DNA from: Xanthostigma xanthostigma
Lineage: Eukaryota > Arthropoda > Insecta > Raphidioptera > Raphidiidae
NCBI GenBank assembly: GCA_963575645.1
Contig: OY754467.1
Span: 23,829,001-23,893,000, forward strand
Length of the DNA stretch: 64,000 bases
Reading direction: 5' to 3'
The notes under the pieces: model-generated
Told to the model about the DNA's origin: nothing
Database searches by the model: none
What the model saw: only the letters and a program-made list of their open reading frames with translations
Shown here: positions 11,433-25,269 of the stretch, one piece after another
How positions within the stretch are numbered: position 1 is the stretch's first letter
Layout: every line of letters starts with the position of its first letter
Position numbers and translations under genes: made by a program

Positions 11433-12470
11433 CTCTAAGTATGAAGTAGGTTGTTGAAAGTAACGAGGTTTAACTGTTGCTTAGATTTTGTTAAAGAGGT
11501 CGGTATCTTGCAATATTGTGAAGCATTAAAGGAACGAATCAAGCAACAGTCAACGAGGTAAATGCTCCAGAATTGGTTTTTAATGTTTCTAGAGAGTTCA
11601 TTGGAAGAGCGAAAAGATGTGTAAACATTCTAGGGTGGCACATGGAATAATTTGTCACCAATTATTTTATGTTGATTTTTATTCATTTATTTACTCGCTT
11701 GTAAACTGTTTGTACAAAAATCATAAATAACGGTACTTTTCTCAAGAAGCAATTTTGTTTTCTTATAAGCATTCTATACATTTGATTCAATTTTTTTTAT
11801 TTTCATAAAACACTTAATAAAAAGCTTTCACTATTGGCAACCCGGTCCGGGGACACAGTGTTTTTAGAAAAAAAGGTGCGTCAGCTCGTGAATGCACGAC
11901 GGAAGCTAAGCTTCTTACGTATCTTATATTAACGTTTTTAAGTTTACTTAAATACACAAAAAACGGTCAAGTTTACACTGAGCTCGCGTGGTGAGGGTTC
12001 TGATCCATCCCGTTTTCCGTGAGAACTTAAAATTTTTGTTTAAGCTTTTCTGTAAACTATGATTGGATCCTAATTTCCGTATTTTTATTCAAAATTTTAG
12101 ACTCAGTAGGATCAAAGATAAGGGGGGGGGGTGCTCGATTTTCGTATAATTACTTTAAAATCTTTTAAAATACTCATTTTACAATTAGAAAATAATTTTA
12201 ACCCAAATTGTATTTTTCATTTTGTTTTTCTTCACACATCAATGAAAAATTAATAACTTTAGAAACTGAAGTGTAAAATCTAGTAATTACCGATATTAAA
12301 CATGAAGAACTAAATTAATTAATAGCATTTTAAAGTCAGAAAATGTTTAGACAATCGCTTCTTGAATGTTCGCTTGTGAAATGGATTAGGTGAGAACTAG
12401 AAAGCGTGCATTAGATGGGAAAAACCTTTGTTTATGAAAAAATGTATTGGTTCAATCGATCCTGGTTCAT
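11433..12470. other. Non-coding stretch
   Basis: No gene. A run of nine or more G near 12122 is the only notable feature; the rest is AT-rich without delimitable repeats. Confidence 0.4.
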
Positions 12471-12695
12471 AAATAAAATATAGTTTAAAAAAAACTAAAA
12501 AACACGCTTTATATCGGACTAAAAAGTAAAAAATAATTGTTTTAAAATAAGCTTAAAAAGCGTTGGGCGCTCGATGTACGAAAATGTGGAACAAAGCGCC
12601 CAACGCTTTTTAAGCTTATTTTAAAACAATTATTTTTTACTTTTTAGTCCGATATAAAGCGTGTTTTTTAGTTTTTTTTAAACTATATTTTATTT
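12471..12695. repeat. Perfect long palindrome, 101 bp arms
   Basis: Left arm 12471-12571 and right arm 12595-12695 are exact reverse complements as far as I can read, with a 23-base loop. Arms run from AAATAAAATATAGTTTAAA at the outside to AAAGCGTTGGGCGCT at the loop. It could be a foldback MITE or a recent inverted duplication. No target duplication is clear at its ends. Confidence 0.9.
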
Positions 12696-12710
12696 TTCAC
12701 TTTTTAGTTT

Positions 12711-13434
12711 GAGGATCTATAAAAGAATTTATTAATCCTGGGGGTCCTAATAAGGATAATGGGAAACTGTTATCAAATTATTGCATTGTCATCGGTCCTT
12801 GATACGTATGCAAAGTTTCAAATTAATCAGACTTCGGGAAAAGAATTTATTAATCCTGGGGGTCCTAATAAGGATAATGGGAAACTGTTATCAAATTATT
12901 GCATTGTCATCGGTCCTTGATACGTATGCAAAGTTTCAAATTAATCAGACTTCGGGAAATTGGTGAAAATAAAGCGTTTACTACAGAGGATCTATAAAAG
13001 AATTTATTAATCCTGGGGGTCCTAATAAGGATAACAAATTATTGCATTGTCATCGGTCCTTGATACGTATGCAAAGTTTCAAATTAATCAGACTTCGGGA
13101 AATTGGTGAAAATAAAGCGTTTACTACAGAGGATCTATAAAAGAATTTATTAATCCTGGGGGTCCTAATAAGGATAATGGGAAACTGTTATCAAATTATT
13201 GCATTGTCATCGGTCCTTGATACGTATGCAAAGTTTCAAATTAATCAGACTTCGGAAAATTGGTGAAAATTATGCTCAAAGATTTAAAAGAATTTATTAA
13301 TCCTGGGGGTCCTAATAAGGATAATGGGAAACTGTTATCAAATTATTGCATTGTCATCGGTCCTTGATACGTATGCAAAGTTTCAAATTAATCAGACTTC
13401 GGGAAATTGGTGAAAATTATGCTCAAAGATTCCG
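12711..13434. repeat. Five-copy tandem array, ~118-157 bp unit
   Basis: Units begin AAAAGAATTTATTAATCC at 12721, 12839, 12996, 13139 and 13286. Each contains GGGGGTCCTAATAAGGATAA, GCATTGTCATCGGTCCTTG and CAAATTAATCAGACTTCGG. Copies differ in length at the joint (with or without GGTGAAAATAAAGCGTTTACTACAG) and one lacks ATGGGAAACTGTTATC. The last copy runs into GCTCAAAGATTCCGTTACAC and a TACATACATA tract, a typical LINE tail, so the array seems built from a LINE 3' region. Confidence 0.9.
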
Positions 13435-15409
<1,975 letters not shown>

Positions 15410-15566
15410 TGAATCTTTAAGTCAAAAATGTTGTTGTTTTTGTTAATTAGTTTTGAGCCCTTTAAAGAAATAAAATTGGTAAGACACTTCACATATTACA
15501 TTAAGGCGTATCAATTAATTCTCTATTTTAAAGCAGTTAAACCTTAGTTTTATAAGATAGCGGTAA

Positions 15567-15752
15567 CGTAGTATAGCGGCCGTGATACAACGGTGATTTA
15601 TGTAACAAAAAACATTTACATAGTAAATGGATGCGGTTTTCTCGGTAGCGACAACACCACTATTAGTTAAAAAGCTGTACATACATTTACTTCTTTGCAA
15701 AAAATGTTTGTGACGTCATTCAGCGCCATTTTACAGCCGCTATACTACAATA
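15567..15752. mobile_element. Small TIR element (MITE)
   Basis: The ends read GTAGTATAGCGGC near 15568 and GCCGCTATACTAC near 15736, exact inverse 13-mers, with ~155 bp of unrelated sequence between. Short length and absence of coding suggest a MITE; superfamily not determined. Confidence 0.55.
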
Positions 15753-16212
15753 CCTAGGTATTACTAATTTTTAATGATAAAAGCCTAAAACTCTAAATTA
15801 GTTTTGACATTTTGCACAATATACCTGCAAATATCAGTATAAGGTACTGAACTTATATCTTACTTTGACTTAATTAGCTTGACAGAGATTTGTCTTTGAG
15901 CACGCTGGTAGCTTGAACCTCATCATAAACAGCTTTGAAAACTTTATATACCTGAAGCTTAGTTATGCCAAAGTCGAAGTAACTTGTGTTAGAATATGAG
16001 ATAAAGCCTATGTTGTAAATGCTTAGAAAGACGACTCAAATCAGTGGCTCATACAACAAACAGTAAAAAAACTGTTAAATGTTTTGTTTTCATGACTGTA
16101 TTGTCTTATATAAAGGCATTTGAATAAAAAAAATATTTATTTTGATCAAGAAACGTATTGACAGATTTTTAAGGCAGAATATATTATTATAGGTTTCATT
16201 AGTGAGGCACAG

Positions 16213-17160
16213 AATGAATTATATACACGGTGTCTAAAAAGTCTGGAAACGGTCAAAAATCTCGCAAACTATGCATCGAATAAAAAAATACATGTCAAAT
16301 ATTTTCAAAAAAACTATTTACTGACACCACATTGCTCATTATCTATTAAAATCCCCCCTCCCACCCCAGCAAAAATCATCCCCTTGTCCTATTGCCCACA
16401 TTGTCCTAAGGGTTGGGTTGTTGGGGCCGTAGAGGGTTATTTTAATAGATAATGAGCATGCACAGACCTTTTAAAAGTCTAAGCAGTCGTTAAATATTCA
16501 TTAAAAAGGATTTTCAACAATTTTTTGCAGCGTATGGCATTATTGTTATTTTCATGAGGTTTGGGGGGTGGCTAAATAGAGGTTAATTTAATCGAAATCG
16601 GATGGCATTGATACACACCATTTTTGTACTTAGGACAGTATAAATTTCGAATGCCATCCGATATGAACAATTTTTAGTGTTTTTTTATCTATTGTTGAAA
16701 CAATCGAAAAAAGGGTTTTCCGGCCATCAGGATCGGATGGAAATTTTTTCCCAACGTTTAGTGGTGTCAATAATATGCTCATTAATTTTGAAGCGGTTGC
16801 CTTTTCACTTTTTTTTTTATTCGCTAGTGCAAAAACGGCCCGCGTGTTTCGGCTGGCAAAAAAAATTATTATATAATTAGGGTATATCCTACAATGCTAC
16901 CGCATTTTTATCGGATTACCTTGTCAAAATTTTTTCGATTTTGCCCACCCCCATATCGCCGCCCCTGTCCATTTGGGGTCACTTTGGTCGCTACCAGGAG
17001 ACTCTTTAACACTCAAAGGCCCAGATTACCACTCGCCATCCGGTTGCCTGTCCAATATCGGCTTGATGTGCCACTGCCTTGAATATAGGTACGTGTTTTT
17101 TCATTCGATGCGTAATTGGCGAGATTTTTGACCGTTTCTAGATTTTGGACATTCTGTATA
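16213..17160. mobile_element. Non-autonomous TIR element, ~70 bp TIRs
   Basis: The left end reads ATATACACGGTGTCTAAAAA, then GAAACGGTCAAAAATCTCGC and ATGCATCGAATAAAAAAATAC. The right end is the inverse of GTGTTTTTTCATTCGATGCG, GGCGAGATTTTTGACCGTTTC and GACATTCTGTATAT. The TIRs are about 70 bp and roughly 80 percent alike. Internal inverted pairs (TCATTATCTATTAAAAT against ATTTTAATAGATAATGA; TCGGATGGCATT against AATGCCATCCGA) show nested or layered palindromes. No transposase is visible. The flanking TATA could be the target duplication. Confidence 0.7.
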
Positions 17161-17939
17161 TATATTTTTGTGATAGCTAAAGTGAAATATTTATTGAAAG
17201 GTTAGGAAACCCTTTAACTTTTATAATTGGGTACCGGCACAGAAACCGGATTTCATTCGTTAACTGATAATTACTACCCGGTATTTTAAAAAAAGCTATG
17301 AATGAAGATTTATATTCGACTTTTGATTAGATAAATCTACTGTTTGATCAGTAAATTGTGAACAGAAAACAAACTGGAAATACCTTTAATTTTTTTTACG
17401 AACAGCTACAAAACCAAAGCTAAAAATACTTTTTACATAAGCATGTTTTTATCAATTAATACTTTTTGATCATCCGTAAAATAACTATAAAAAAATAAAA
17501 ATATAACCATCACTATTGGATTAGATATAAAGATTTTCAATCAACCCGTAAATAAACGAGTATGCACTTCGGCCGTATTTTTCAATAAACCTGAATGGTC
17601 AAACATTTTCAGACGATCAATTGATTTTTTATTGGCCAATCAAATTTTTTTCCACTGCTCAGCTATTATTTCTGCTGATCAATTAGTCGTTCTGTCGGTC
17701 AATAGTTTATTATGCGACTTTGAAAAAATTAAAATCCTTTATATAAACTGTAGAGTATAAAAAATTCCAGCCAATTAGGCGACGGGAGCATTCCAACTTC
17801 AAAAGGTTGACATTTGACATAGTATAATAAAGAAAATTTCTGATATCGCGTCAGGTGACGCGGGTAATGGCTAGTATTCATTGTATTCAATTTATTTGCT
17901 ATTCGTTGCCAAGGTTACTACATAATGCGTTCCGTGTCA

Positions 17940-18320
17940 TGAAAAAATAATCAAAGCATGCTTAACTAATTTATTAGTGATAGATCTACAAAACAAAAGA
18001 ACACATGATTTTTTTATTTTCAAAATATTTCCGAAACTACCTATAAAGGTTAGAAAAAACGTTCTTGAAAAATAAATAGAATAATAAGCCGTTATGAAAA
18101 CTATACCGTTATTATATAAAAACAGCATTATAGCAAATATCTCTCCTGCGCATGCGCCGATTTTTCCCTTCATATTTGCATACTAAACATCCTCCTAAAA
18201 TTTGGTTCACATCCGCTCAGCCGTTTAACCAGCATCGTGCTCACTACAAACAGACTAATAGACAAATTGACTCCTAGACAAACAGACTAACAGGCGTACA
18301 GAATGTTTTTCCAAAAATAT
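17940..18320. repeat. Dispersed repeat family B, copy 1
   Basis: Shares CGCATGCGCCGAT, CTTCATATTTGCAT, CATCCTCCTAAAATTTGGTT and ATCCGCTC with a second copy at 27280-27450. It ends in a string of GACAAAC/AGACTAA motifs as in LINE tails. It is probably an RTE-like 3' region or a derived non-autonomous copy. Confidence 0.5.
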
Positions 18321-18541
18321 GTTTTTGAATTTGGGGGACCTCAAAACGAAAAGATATTGTAAAATTTTGAAAAGTGATCTTTGACCAAACTAGTACCGTT
18401 TCCCACTTCTGAGTTGGAATGTTAAAACACACATGTTCAAATCGGCCTTAAAGTTTTATAGCTAAAGCATTAACAGAAAACATTTTATCCACGTCGTTTG
18501 ATGTAGAATGTCCCAAATATGACATTACTATTGTCTTTAAG

Positions 18542-18728
18542 GGCAAGACAAGCGTGAAGAAGAACAGTTATTCGCCGGTGTGGAATGAGCAACTGGTGTT
18601 CACAGAAATGTTTCCGCCGTTGTGTCAGCGTATCAAAATCCAGCTGCGCGACAATGATCCCGTTAAGCCAACGGTTATCGGAACACACTTCATTGATCTG
18701 AAGACAATTTCAAACGATGGCGAGAAAG
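18542..18728 (+). CDS. Otof: Otoferlin-like ferlin, exon 3 (rest of C2C)
   Basis: Reads [20 protein letters not shown], then [19 protein letters not shown] and [17 protein letters not shown]. This is the second half of C2C: the conserved P-x-W-NE strand, the RDND loop 3 with its acidic residues, and the IGTHFIDL strand that is nearly invariant in otoferlins. The acceptor TTTAAG precedes 18542 and the donor GTTAGT starts at 18729; the exon ends in phase 1, completing a Gly with exon 4. The residues placed in loop 3 keep two Asp, so calcium or lipid binding by this C2 is plausible, but I infer that from family knowledge only. Confidence 0.95.
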
Positions 18729-18759
18729 GTTAGTGGAAAACAATGGCCACCTTTGATCT

Positions 18760-18970
18760 GACATTTTTTATGAGCGGGTAGCACCATAGAGATATTACAA
18801 TAGTGTTCGCGAGAGAGCTGTGAAAGTGTCTGCAGTTAAGAGAGAGAACACTTCTTTATCTCTGTGGTAACTAATGATGCAAAACAATGCTGATTTGACT
18901 AAACAAATTTCTGTTTTTCTGCAGCGTTCTCTCTCTTAACTGAGGACACTTTCACTTATGGGTAGCACAC
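18760..18970. mobile_element. Hairpin MITE
   Basis: GGGTAGCAC occurs at both edges (18775 and 18960). Inside, GTGAAAGTGTCTGCAGTTAAG with AGAGAGAACAC on the left is the inverse of GTTCTCTCTCTTAACTGAGG with ACACTTTCAC on the right, loop ~75 bp. No coding. Confidence 0.5.
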
Positions 18971-19174
18971 ATCACATTGAACGTTAAAATTTAAACGTCT
19001 AAACCAATTCATTTGTAGCAGCTTTAAGCTAAATAAAGCGTTCATTAATAACTTATAACGTTCAAATTGTATATTATATACAATAGTAGTTCATTTTTTT
19101 TAAGTGAAGGTCACCGTATTTTATAAACATTTTAGCTCTGTTCGTACAATGATGCCGAAAACATGTATTAAATT

Positions 19175-19694
19175 CAGTGCTGGATTAACCTATAAGCAAA
19201 ATAAGCAATTGCTTAGTACATCACGTCTCAGGGGGCACCAAAAATCAGAACTCAGAAATGAAAAGTACCTCACCAGACCATGTCAACATTTTTTTTCTTT
19301 TTGTCATGTTCTCAAAAATTTGATCTACTGTTATAAAACTGTCTTAGGAAGTATAAAAGTTAAAAATAATAATTTATTTTGGAAAATGAAAACAACTTTT
19401 TTTCTTAACTTTTAAAGTTTTGTAATTTTTTTCAATTAATTGTATACAAATGCCTAAGGACCGATTTTGTAGACAGTCAAATTTTCAATGAGAGCATTGT
19501 TGGTAAAATTCAATTTTTTCCCTAAAATTCTATGCTTTTTAACTCTTTTCTATCAATTTTAAGCTTATGACATTCACAATTTTAAAAAAAATATAGGTAC
19601 ACTTAACACGATTATTAAAATTAGACAGTTGTTAGAGATGATAGCCCATAGACAAGAAATGCTTAGGGCATCAAGGAGTCTTAATCCGGCACTG
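19175..19694. mobile_element. Non-autonomous hAT-like element
   Basis: The ends are CAGTGCTGGATTAA and the inverse of TTAATCCGGCACTG. The flanks ATTAAATT (19167-19174) and ATTACATT (19695-19702) look like an 8 bp target duplication with one change. CAGTG ends plus an 8 bp duplication are hAT hallmarks. The inside holds a chance frame only; no transposase. Confidence 0.75.
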
Positions 19695-20299
19695 ATTACA
19701 TTATCATCGATCTCAAATTTTAATTACTTGACTCTATTTAGTGGCTTTTTTAAATATTTAAAAGCATTTTTTTCCATTTTTAAGTATTTTTTTAAATTAG
19801 CTCAATTTTTTTAAACTACCAAACAGATTTTAATCAAAATTATATAGGGCCATTCTCTCGTTTTCTTAAACCCCACGAGACTTTATGGCTGAACAACTAT
19901 AATTATTAATGAAATACGTAAACATAGGTACGTGTTGAGTTGATATAAGGTACTTTATTTAAGCCTAATAAAAAGCTACTAAATACACACAAATAAGTTA
20001 TAAATTATCATAGTGGGTAAATTGCAAGACTGTAAGAGTTTTGCATCAAGACCAAGAGCAAGAGTCGACTGCACAAGACCAAAACTTAAGTCTATTGATT
20101 CAAGACCCAAACCATCTTAGTCTCGAGCTTGGTCTTGGTTTGCTCATCATAAAATACCGACACATAAAACTTCTATGCCTGTTTCGCAAAGATATTTATG
20201 AATTATATATGAATTGGTAATGTCCACAATTTCTTATTATTAAAAGAATTAATTATTATAGGTACATTTCTTATTATTGCTAGTTATTCTTTTAATAAT

Positions 20300-20715
20300 G
20301 CCCGGTTTACATTATTCCAGTCCAGCGATCCAGTCCAGTGCTGGACTGGATTCGTTGTCTACTTTAATCCAGTCATTTAGAAGCCGTTTTCATTGTGAAC
20401 ACTACAGTGACAATGATTTCAAAAAGAGATCAGTTTCGAAAATGTTTCAAACGTGCTCAATCACTCTTGCTACAAGAAGTTATTAATGAGGTTGATAATG
20501 AACTAAGAAAAAAGGAACGGAATGGCACTGGATTGGCCGTCTACATTATTCCAGTTGCACTGGATTGATCGCACTGGATTCAAAAGTAGACCGCGAATCC
20601 AGTTACTGGACTGGAATGCTTACTGGATCCAGTGCATTCCAGTGAGAGTTTACATTATTCCAGTTGCAATCCAGCACTGGACTGGATCGCTGAACTGGAA
20701 TAATGTAAACCGGGC
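20300..20715. mobile_element. Palindromic TIR element with CCAGTCCAG repeats
   Basis: The ends are GCCCGGTTTACATTATTCCAG and their inverse, flanked on both sides by ATAAT (20295-20299 and 20716-20720), a 5 bp target duplication. Inside, CCAGT/ACTGG words repeat in both orientations (for example CCAGTGCTGGACTGGA), and the end motif recurs internally (TACATTATTCCAGTTGCA near 20540 and 20651). No coding. A young-looking MITE. Confidence 0.85.
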
Positions 20716-20948
20716 ATAATGTTACGAATTATGTTGTTAGCAAAAGATTAAAAAAAACTCTATTTTTAAAATTAATTATTTTTGTATGTCACTATCAAAG
20801 ATGTCGCTTTATTGTTTAAGAGTTATGTAGTTAAACAGTTAAACACATTTGGATGATGAGTTGGCTGCTAATAGACACGTTCATTTCTTACAAAAGTATA
20901 AAAAGATCGAGACAAAGGGTGTATTTTGAAAATTCTTCAATTTTTAAG

Positions 20949-21347
20949 GTTTCTTACCAACATTCGGTCCAGCGTTCATACATTTATACGGGTCAACACG
21001 CGATTACAGTCTAATCGACGAGCATTCAACCTTAAACACCGGTCTCGGCGAAGGCGTATCGTACCGTGCGCGTCTCCTGGTGGCTATACGGACAGAAATA
21101 ACCGATATGATCGACTTTGCTCCATCGGCCGTTGAATTAGAACCGACGCAACCTGTCGCCGAAATGTCTTACGGCAAGAATGAAGAATTCTTCTTGTTCG
21201 CTACAATTCTCGATGCTTCAATGATCGACAAAAGGCTCGGGGATAAACCGATCTATTTCGAATTAACTATCGGTAATGCAGGGAACGCTATTGATGGTCA
21301 CAACGAGTCGGCTAAAAGCGTGCACGACAGTGATAGTGATGAATTGG
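20949..21347 (+). CDS. Otof: Otoferlin-like ferlin, exon 4 (post-C2C region)
   Basis: Completing a Gly from exon 3, this reads FLPTFGPAFIHLYGSTRDYS, then LGEGVSYRARLLVAIRTE, NEEFFLFATILDASMIDKR and KPIYFELTIGNAGNAIDG, closing with an acidic SDSDEL tail. In ferlins this segment follows C2C and includes the strongly conserved LGEGVSYRARLL and EASMIDRR-type blocks. The acceptor TTTAAG precedes 20949; the donor GTAAAT starts at 21348; phase 1. Codons here are more GC-rich than the flanking introns, as expected for a constrained exon. A short acidic linker before exon 5 is less conserved and could vary by splicing. Confidence 0.95.
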
Positions 21348-23763
21348 GTAAATAATATAAGTACATTGCAAATAATTTTAAGAAGCGTACTTCAATAGGT
21401 TTAGAATTTTCACTTACATCTTTTCCGCAGGCCCTTTGGGTTTCTGTCCGCAAAATATCAAGACTACAATTTATTTTGTGATACGTTTAGCTAAGATCTT
21501 CGCTATAAGAAAAGACAGATTGCCGGGCCCCCGTTCTACATGTCCCCTCAATATACCCCACCGCCATACAAATTTTTACAAATTCAACTTTTACTGAGTC
21601 TCCCAGCATTAGTACTGGACACCGAAAATAAGCATGAGTGTCAGAAATGTCAAAATTTCACCCTTAAAGAAGCGAAAAGAGGTCAATACGTATTTCACAC
21701 ATTTAATAATTAGGCTTTTGAAAAACAAATAATTATCGATTTTTTATTGTATTTTAAAACTTTATTATAAATAATATTGATAATCGATGCGAAAAGCTTT
21801 CAAAAAACTTTTTTTAAATTAATTATAAACAATTTAAAATTGATAAAATATTAAAAAAAATCACGCGACTGCAAACGCACTAAAATTGTTTTTGACAATA
21901 ATTGTGACGCAGTATGCTATCAATGGCTTCTACATGTGTGTTGACTAAAACTATCCTAAATTTAGTATAAAAAAAATATTGTTGACAAGCACGATAACGT
22001 TTAAGATTCGACATTTTTGATAAATTTCTTAATATAATGACTGTATTCAATCAATGAGATGTTAAAAGTGTTAAAAGACTGTGTCAATTGCATGTGATGA
22101 TAATAGAAATTAACATTATGACGTCACATTATGTTCGGGAAATGTCGGCGCGTTCTCGGAACTGGGTACAAATATTTATTTTTAATTTGATATAACTTTT
22201 GAATTATAACGAAAATAAAAAAAAGAAAAATAGTTTTGTTGTAAAACTTATATACGATCTTTCCATTTATGACAAAAAAAAATTTCATTCAAAAGCCCAA
22301 TTCTGTTCGAACTAATGCTTTTTGAAACGTGAAAGTTGGAGGATACATTCGGTCAAAAACGTAAGCAACCACTAAGAAAGGCTTTTTCAAAACTCCACCC
22401 CTAAACGTGTGAAAAGAGGTAGGTAAATTATTAAATCTGGGAAAAAACGCATTCATAAATAAACGGAATTTTGAAAAGATCAGCTTTCTTGGTGATTGTC
22501 TACGTTATAGAAGAAGAAAAGAAATTTTTAGCCGAGATAGATTTAATAATGTACAGTGTGTACAACTGTAAACTAATTAGAGATGAAACAGACACCCGGT
22601 AACTATCGGGTATTCGACCTATCCGGCTTAAATTTAAAATTCGGCCAAATACCGGATAATAATAGAGTATACGGCCAGACACCAGATTTTAAAAAAATAC
22701 GACCTTTAATTAAACTTTTATTATTTTAATCCACATAACAAATAAAATCATCATTTTTTATTACACAACACAAAAAAATTATACTCGTACTGCACTAAAG
22801 GCAAATTATGATGGATGAATAGCAATTTCTTTGCATTCTTCGCTTGTCTTCATATACAAGGTCAGCTTTCTAAAAAAAATCTTTCACTGTATATGCTGCT
22901 GCAGGGCGCTGAAGGATAAATTTTAGCAAACTTTGCTAAGTTTGTGTATTGTACAGCATTAGCTGACCACCTCAAACTACAACAGTACGTGTTTTCAATT
23001 AACCTCAAATGATCGTGTTTGCTATCAATTCAATAAGACAATGAACGAAAAGGTCCGAGTCCACCCGATCGTTCGTGCGCCACCTACGAAGGTCCGCTCG
23101 TATAACGATGCGCCAATCGGCTATATTCAGCCGGATATCAGACTTCAAGTTTGGACGGATAATTCGGTATCCGGTATCCGGCAAAACAGCTATTCGTTTC
23201 ATCTATAAAGTAATCCTCGAGTAGTTTAACCATATTTCTTGACGCGCATTTTTTTAATAGTTGATAATCTTTGCACCTCCGCCCTTTTGTTTAATTTAGC
23301 TTTTGATTTTGTTTATTGACCTGATATTTTATTTATTCGATAGTCCGTGCGTCCGCTATTCAATGGTTTCAAAATATAAACTGGTGAAAATTTCGCAGAT
23401 ATCACCAATGTTTGTTTTCACTTTTAAAAATTAATATCTTGGAATGCCACATAACGGCATACTGCTGAAATCTGAATTTTATAAACTTTTAAACTTGCAA
23501 ATATTGATAATGCCATTTAAATAAAAGGTGATAGCGCGGTCATTCCGAACAGGGATCGGGGTAAAGAAAGACAAGTATCAAGAGAAAAAATACGTGTTAA
23601 AAAAAAACGTTGATCCATGCGAAGATTTTTGATCTGGAATTTTTTAAGTTTAATTTTTTTGTTCAACACTAAACGTACGCTCTGCATTATAAGCTGACGA
23701 GAGACGGTCCATTATTGTCGCGTATTTAATAATTTTTATATAAAAACATTGATGACGTTGCAG
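21348..23763 (+). other. Ferlin intron between exons 4 and 5
   Basis: A 2.4 kb intron that holds a hAT-like element at about 22578-23205. Elsewhere it is AT-rich; 21440-21720 and 22300-22440 are somewhat richer in GC and probably old repeats, but I cannot delimit them. Confidence 0.65.
22578..23205. mobile_element. Non-autonomous hAT-like element (GATGAAAC ends)
   Basis: The left end TAGAGATGAAACAGAC and the right end, inverse of ATTCGTTTCATCTA, form short TIRs. Subterminal motifs CCGGTA, GGATA and CCGGATA are repeated in both orientations near each end. The flanks TAAACTAA and TAAAGTAA resemble an 8 bp duplication with one change. No transposase remains; a 65-codon frame on the - strand near 23005-23202 has no recognisable motif. 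Confidence 0.7.
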
Positions 23764-23954
23764 AGGGTGTAACGTCAGATAGCGGCTCGTGGCAAAGCAC
23801 AACTCCACCCACGAAACCCATGACCCACGATCGCACCCACTACTACCTGCCCTACTGGGATAACAAGCCCTGTATGCACGTTCGCTCCGTTTGGCCCGAT
23901 TACAGACGACGGATGTACAATTCAAATATCATCTCGAAAATTGTTGACAAACTT
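23764..23954 (+). CDS. Otof: Otoferlin-like ferlin, exon 5
   Basis: Begins in phase 1 (completing Glu), reads GVTSDSGSWQSTTPPTKP, then HYYLPYWDNKPCMHVRSVW and DYRRRMYNSNIISKIVDKL. The LPY-[LW]-x-x-KPC-hyd block followed by W-P-D-x-RRR-hyd-YN-x-NI is characteristic of otoferlin and leads into the FerA helical bundle. The acceptor is TTGCAG at 23758-23763 and the donor GTAAGT at 23955; it ends on a codon boundary. The Ser/Thr/Pro-rich first 20 residues form a poorly conserved linker. Confidence 0.95.
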
Positions 23955-24237
23955 GTAAGTTGAATTTTATTTCTTATTTAATTTATATATGCTAACATAG
24001 AAACAATTTTATTTAAACAATACAAAAAAAAAAATAGAATTTGACATTAATTTTAAATTACATACCTACTTATCATTATAACTCGTAAAGTGTTATTTTT
24101 ACAATCATTTTATTTTATGAAATATTTTTCGGAAAAAAGCGCATACAGTGACAAATAATGTCACCATAACCGTACAAAAATTTACAGAAAAAAATAAAAA
24201 TAAACGTTTTCAAACTAAAATATATTTTTTCTTACAG

Positions 24238-24435
24238 GAAGAGGGTCTTGCCGATGTTCACAGCTTAATGGATGCTGATAACCCAAAAGCTGAATCGCAA
24301 CTAAAAAATGTTTTAGAAGATCTGTCGACCAGTTGTGCAAAATATGTGTCTATAACTAAATCAAGTATGTCTGGCCCTGGTTCTGGGAAAACTAAATTGG
24401 ATAAAGAGAGATTAAAACTGTGTCAAAGGGAAATT
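24238..24435 (+). CDS. Otof: Otoferlin-like ferlin, exon 6 (FerA, first part)
   Basis: Reads EEGLADVHSLMDADNPKAES, then LKNVLEDLSTSCAKYVSIT and KLDKERLKLCQREI. Amphipathic helices with regular Leu/Val spacing match the FerA four-helix bundle, a membrane-interacting module in ferlins. The acceptor CTTACAG is before 24238 and the donor GTAAGTG at 24436; both ends are phase 0. Exons 5, 6 and 7 join as KIVDKL-EEGLADV and LCQREI-EHIGNV, the same order and spacing as vertebrate OTOF, so no exon appears to be missing here. Confidence 0.95.
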
Positions 24436-24962
24436 GTAAGTGCATTAGATACAACTTTAATATTACAAACAAGTACCGAATGTAACATATTCTATGACAA
24501 TTATTGGAAACCTATTTTTAACTGACATTTACCAATAAAGATTAATAATATTTCAGATATATATTAGATAGTATTTTACATTTGCCTGTATTTAATATTA
24601 GCTAGCGTTTTTTTAATTTATTATCACTGTTCAGCGACATAGTAGATAATAATAGCAATCATCGGTGTATTTTCGCCTTAAATTCATGATGTCCAAAATT
24701 TCAAGGACGGCAATTTTATAAAGGAAATGTTTTTGTATTTGCGGTACTTTTCACAATAATCCATTTATATTTTTGAATAAAAGGGCACGAAAACGGCTCT
24801 TTGAAAACGGCCTAGAAAGTTGATGATAGTCAAAAAATTTTAAAATTACGTACCAGAAGAAAAAATATATTTTATGCTAGTACATATCTACATTATTATA
24901 ATAATTCAAGAAAGGGGCAATAAATACAATATAATAATACATAATATTATTTACCCACATGA

Positions 24963-25118
24963 AGTTTGTTCCAAGCAGCCAGCAAACGGTAACGAAAGCG
25001 TCACCCGCATGCGCAGTAGCTAAAACGTGTTCCAAAGTCGCTGCAAACAGCTTCGTTTTAGCTAGTACGCATGCGGGTGACGCTTTCGTTACCGTTTGCT
25101 GGCTGCTTGGAACAAACT
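24963..25118. repeat. Foldback palindrome, 64 bp arms
   Basis: Left arm 24963-25026 and right arm 25055-25118 are inverse copies (AGTTTGTTCCAAGCAGCC ... CACCCGCATGCG), differing at about two positions near the loop. The loop is 28 bases. The flanking ATGA/GATGA may be a short target duplication. No coding; probably a MITE. Confidence 0.85.
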
Positions 25119-25269
25119 GATGATTTTTATTTGACTGTTCTTTTTAACATTTTTCTGACCGAACAAGAAATAACATGAAAATTAAGTTTAACCAGTGGGA
25201 GTATATGCCCAAGTAATTCAAGAATTACAAGGCGCGAAATTTTACATCATATACCCTGGTGTTTAGTTT

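Larger units (their letters stand above)
18729..20948 (+). other. Ferlin intron between exons 3 and 4
   Basis: A 2.2 kb intron. It holds a hairpin at 18820-18955 (GTGAAAGTGTCTGCAGTTAAG against CTTAACTGAGGACACTTTCAC), a hAT-like element at 19175-19694 and a TIR element at 20300-20715. No gene is seen. Confidence 0.7.

Noticed and set aside
20277-20719. Two ~65-codon frames within the CCAGTCCAG element
   Set aside because: Made by the CCAGT/ACTGG repeats; not protein-like.
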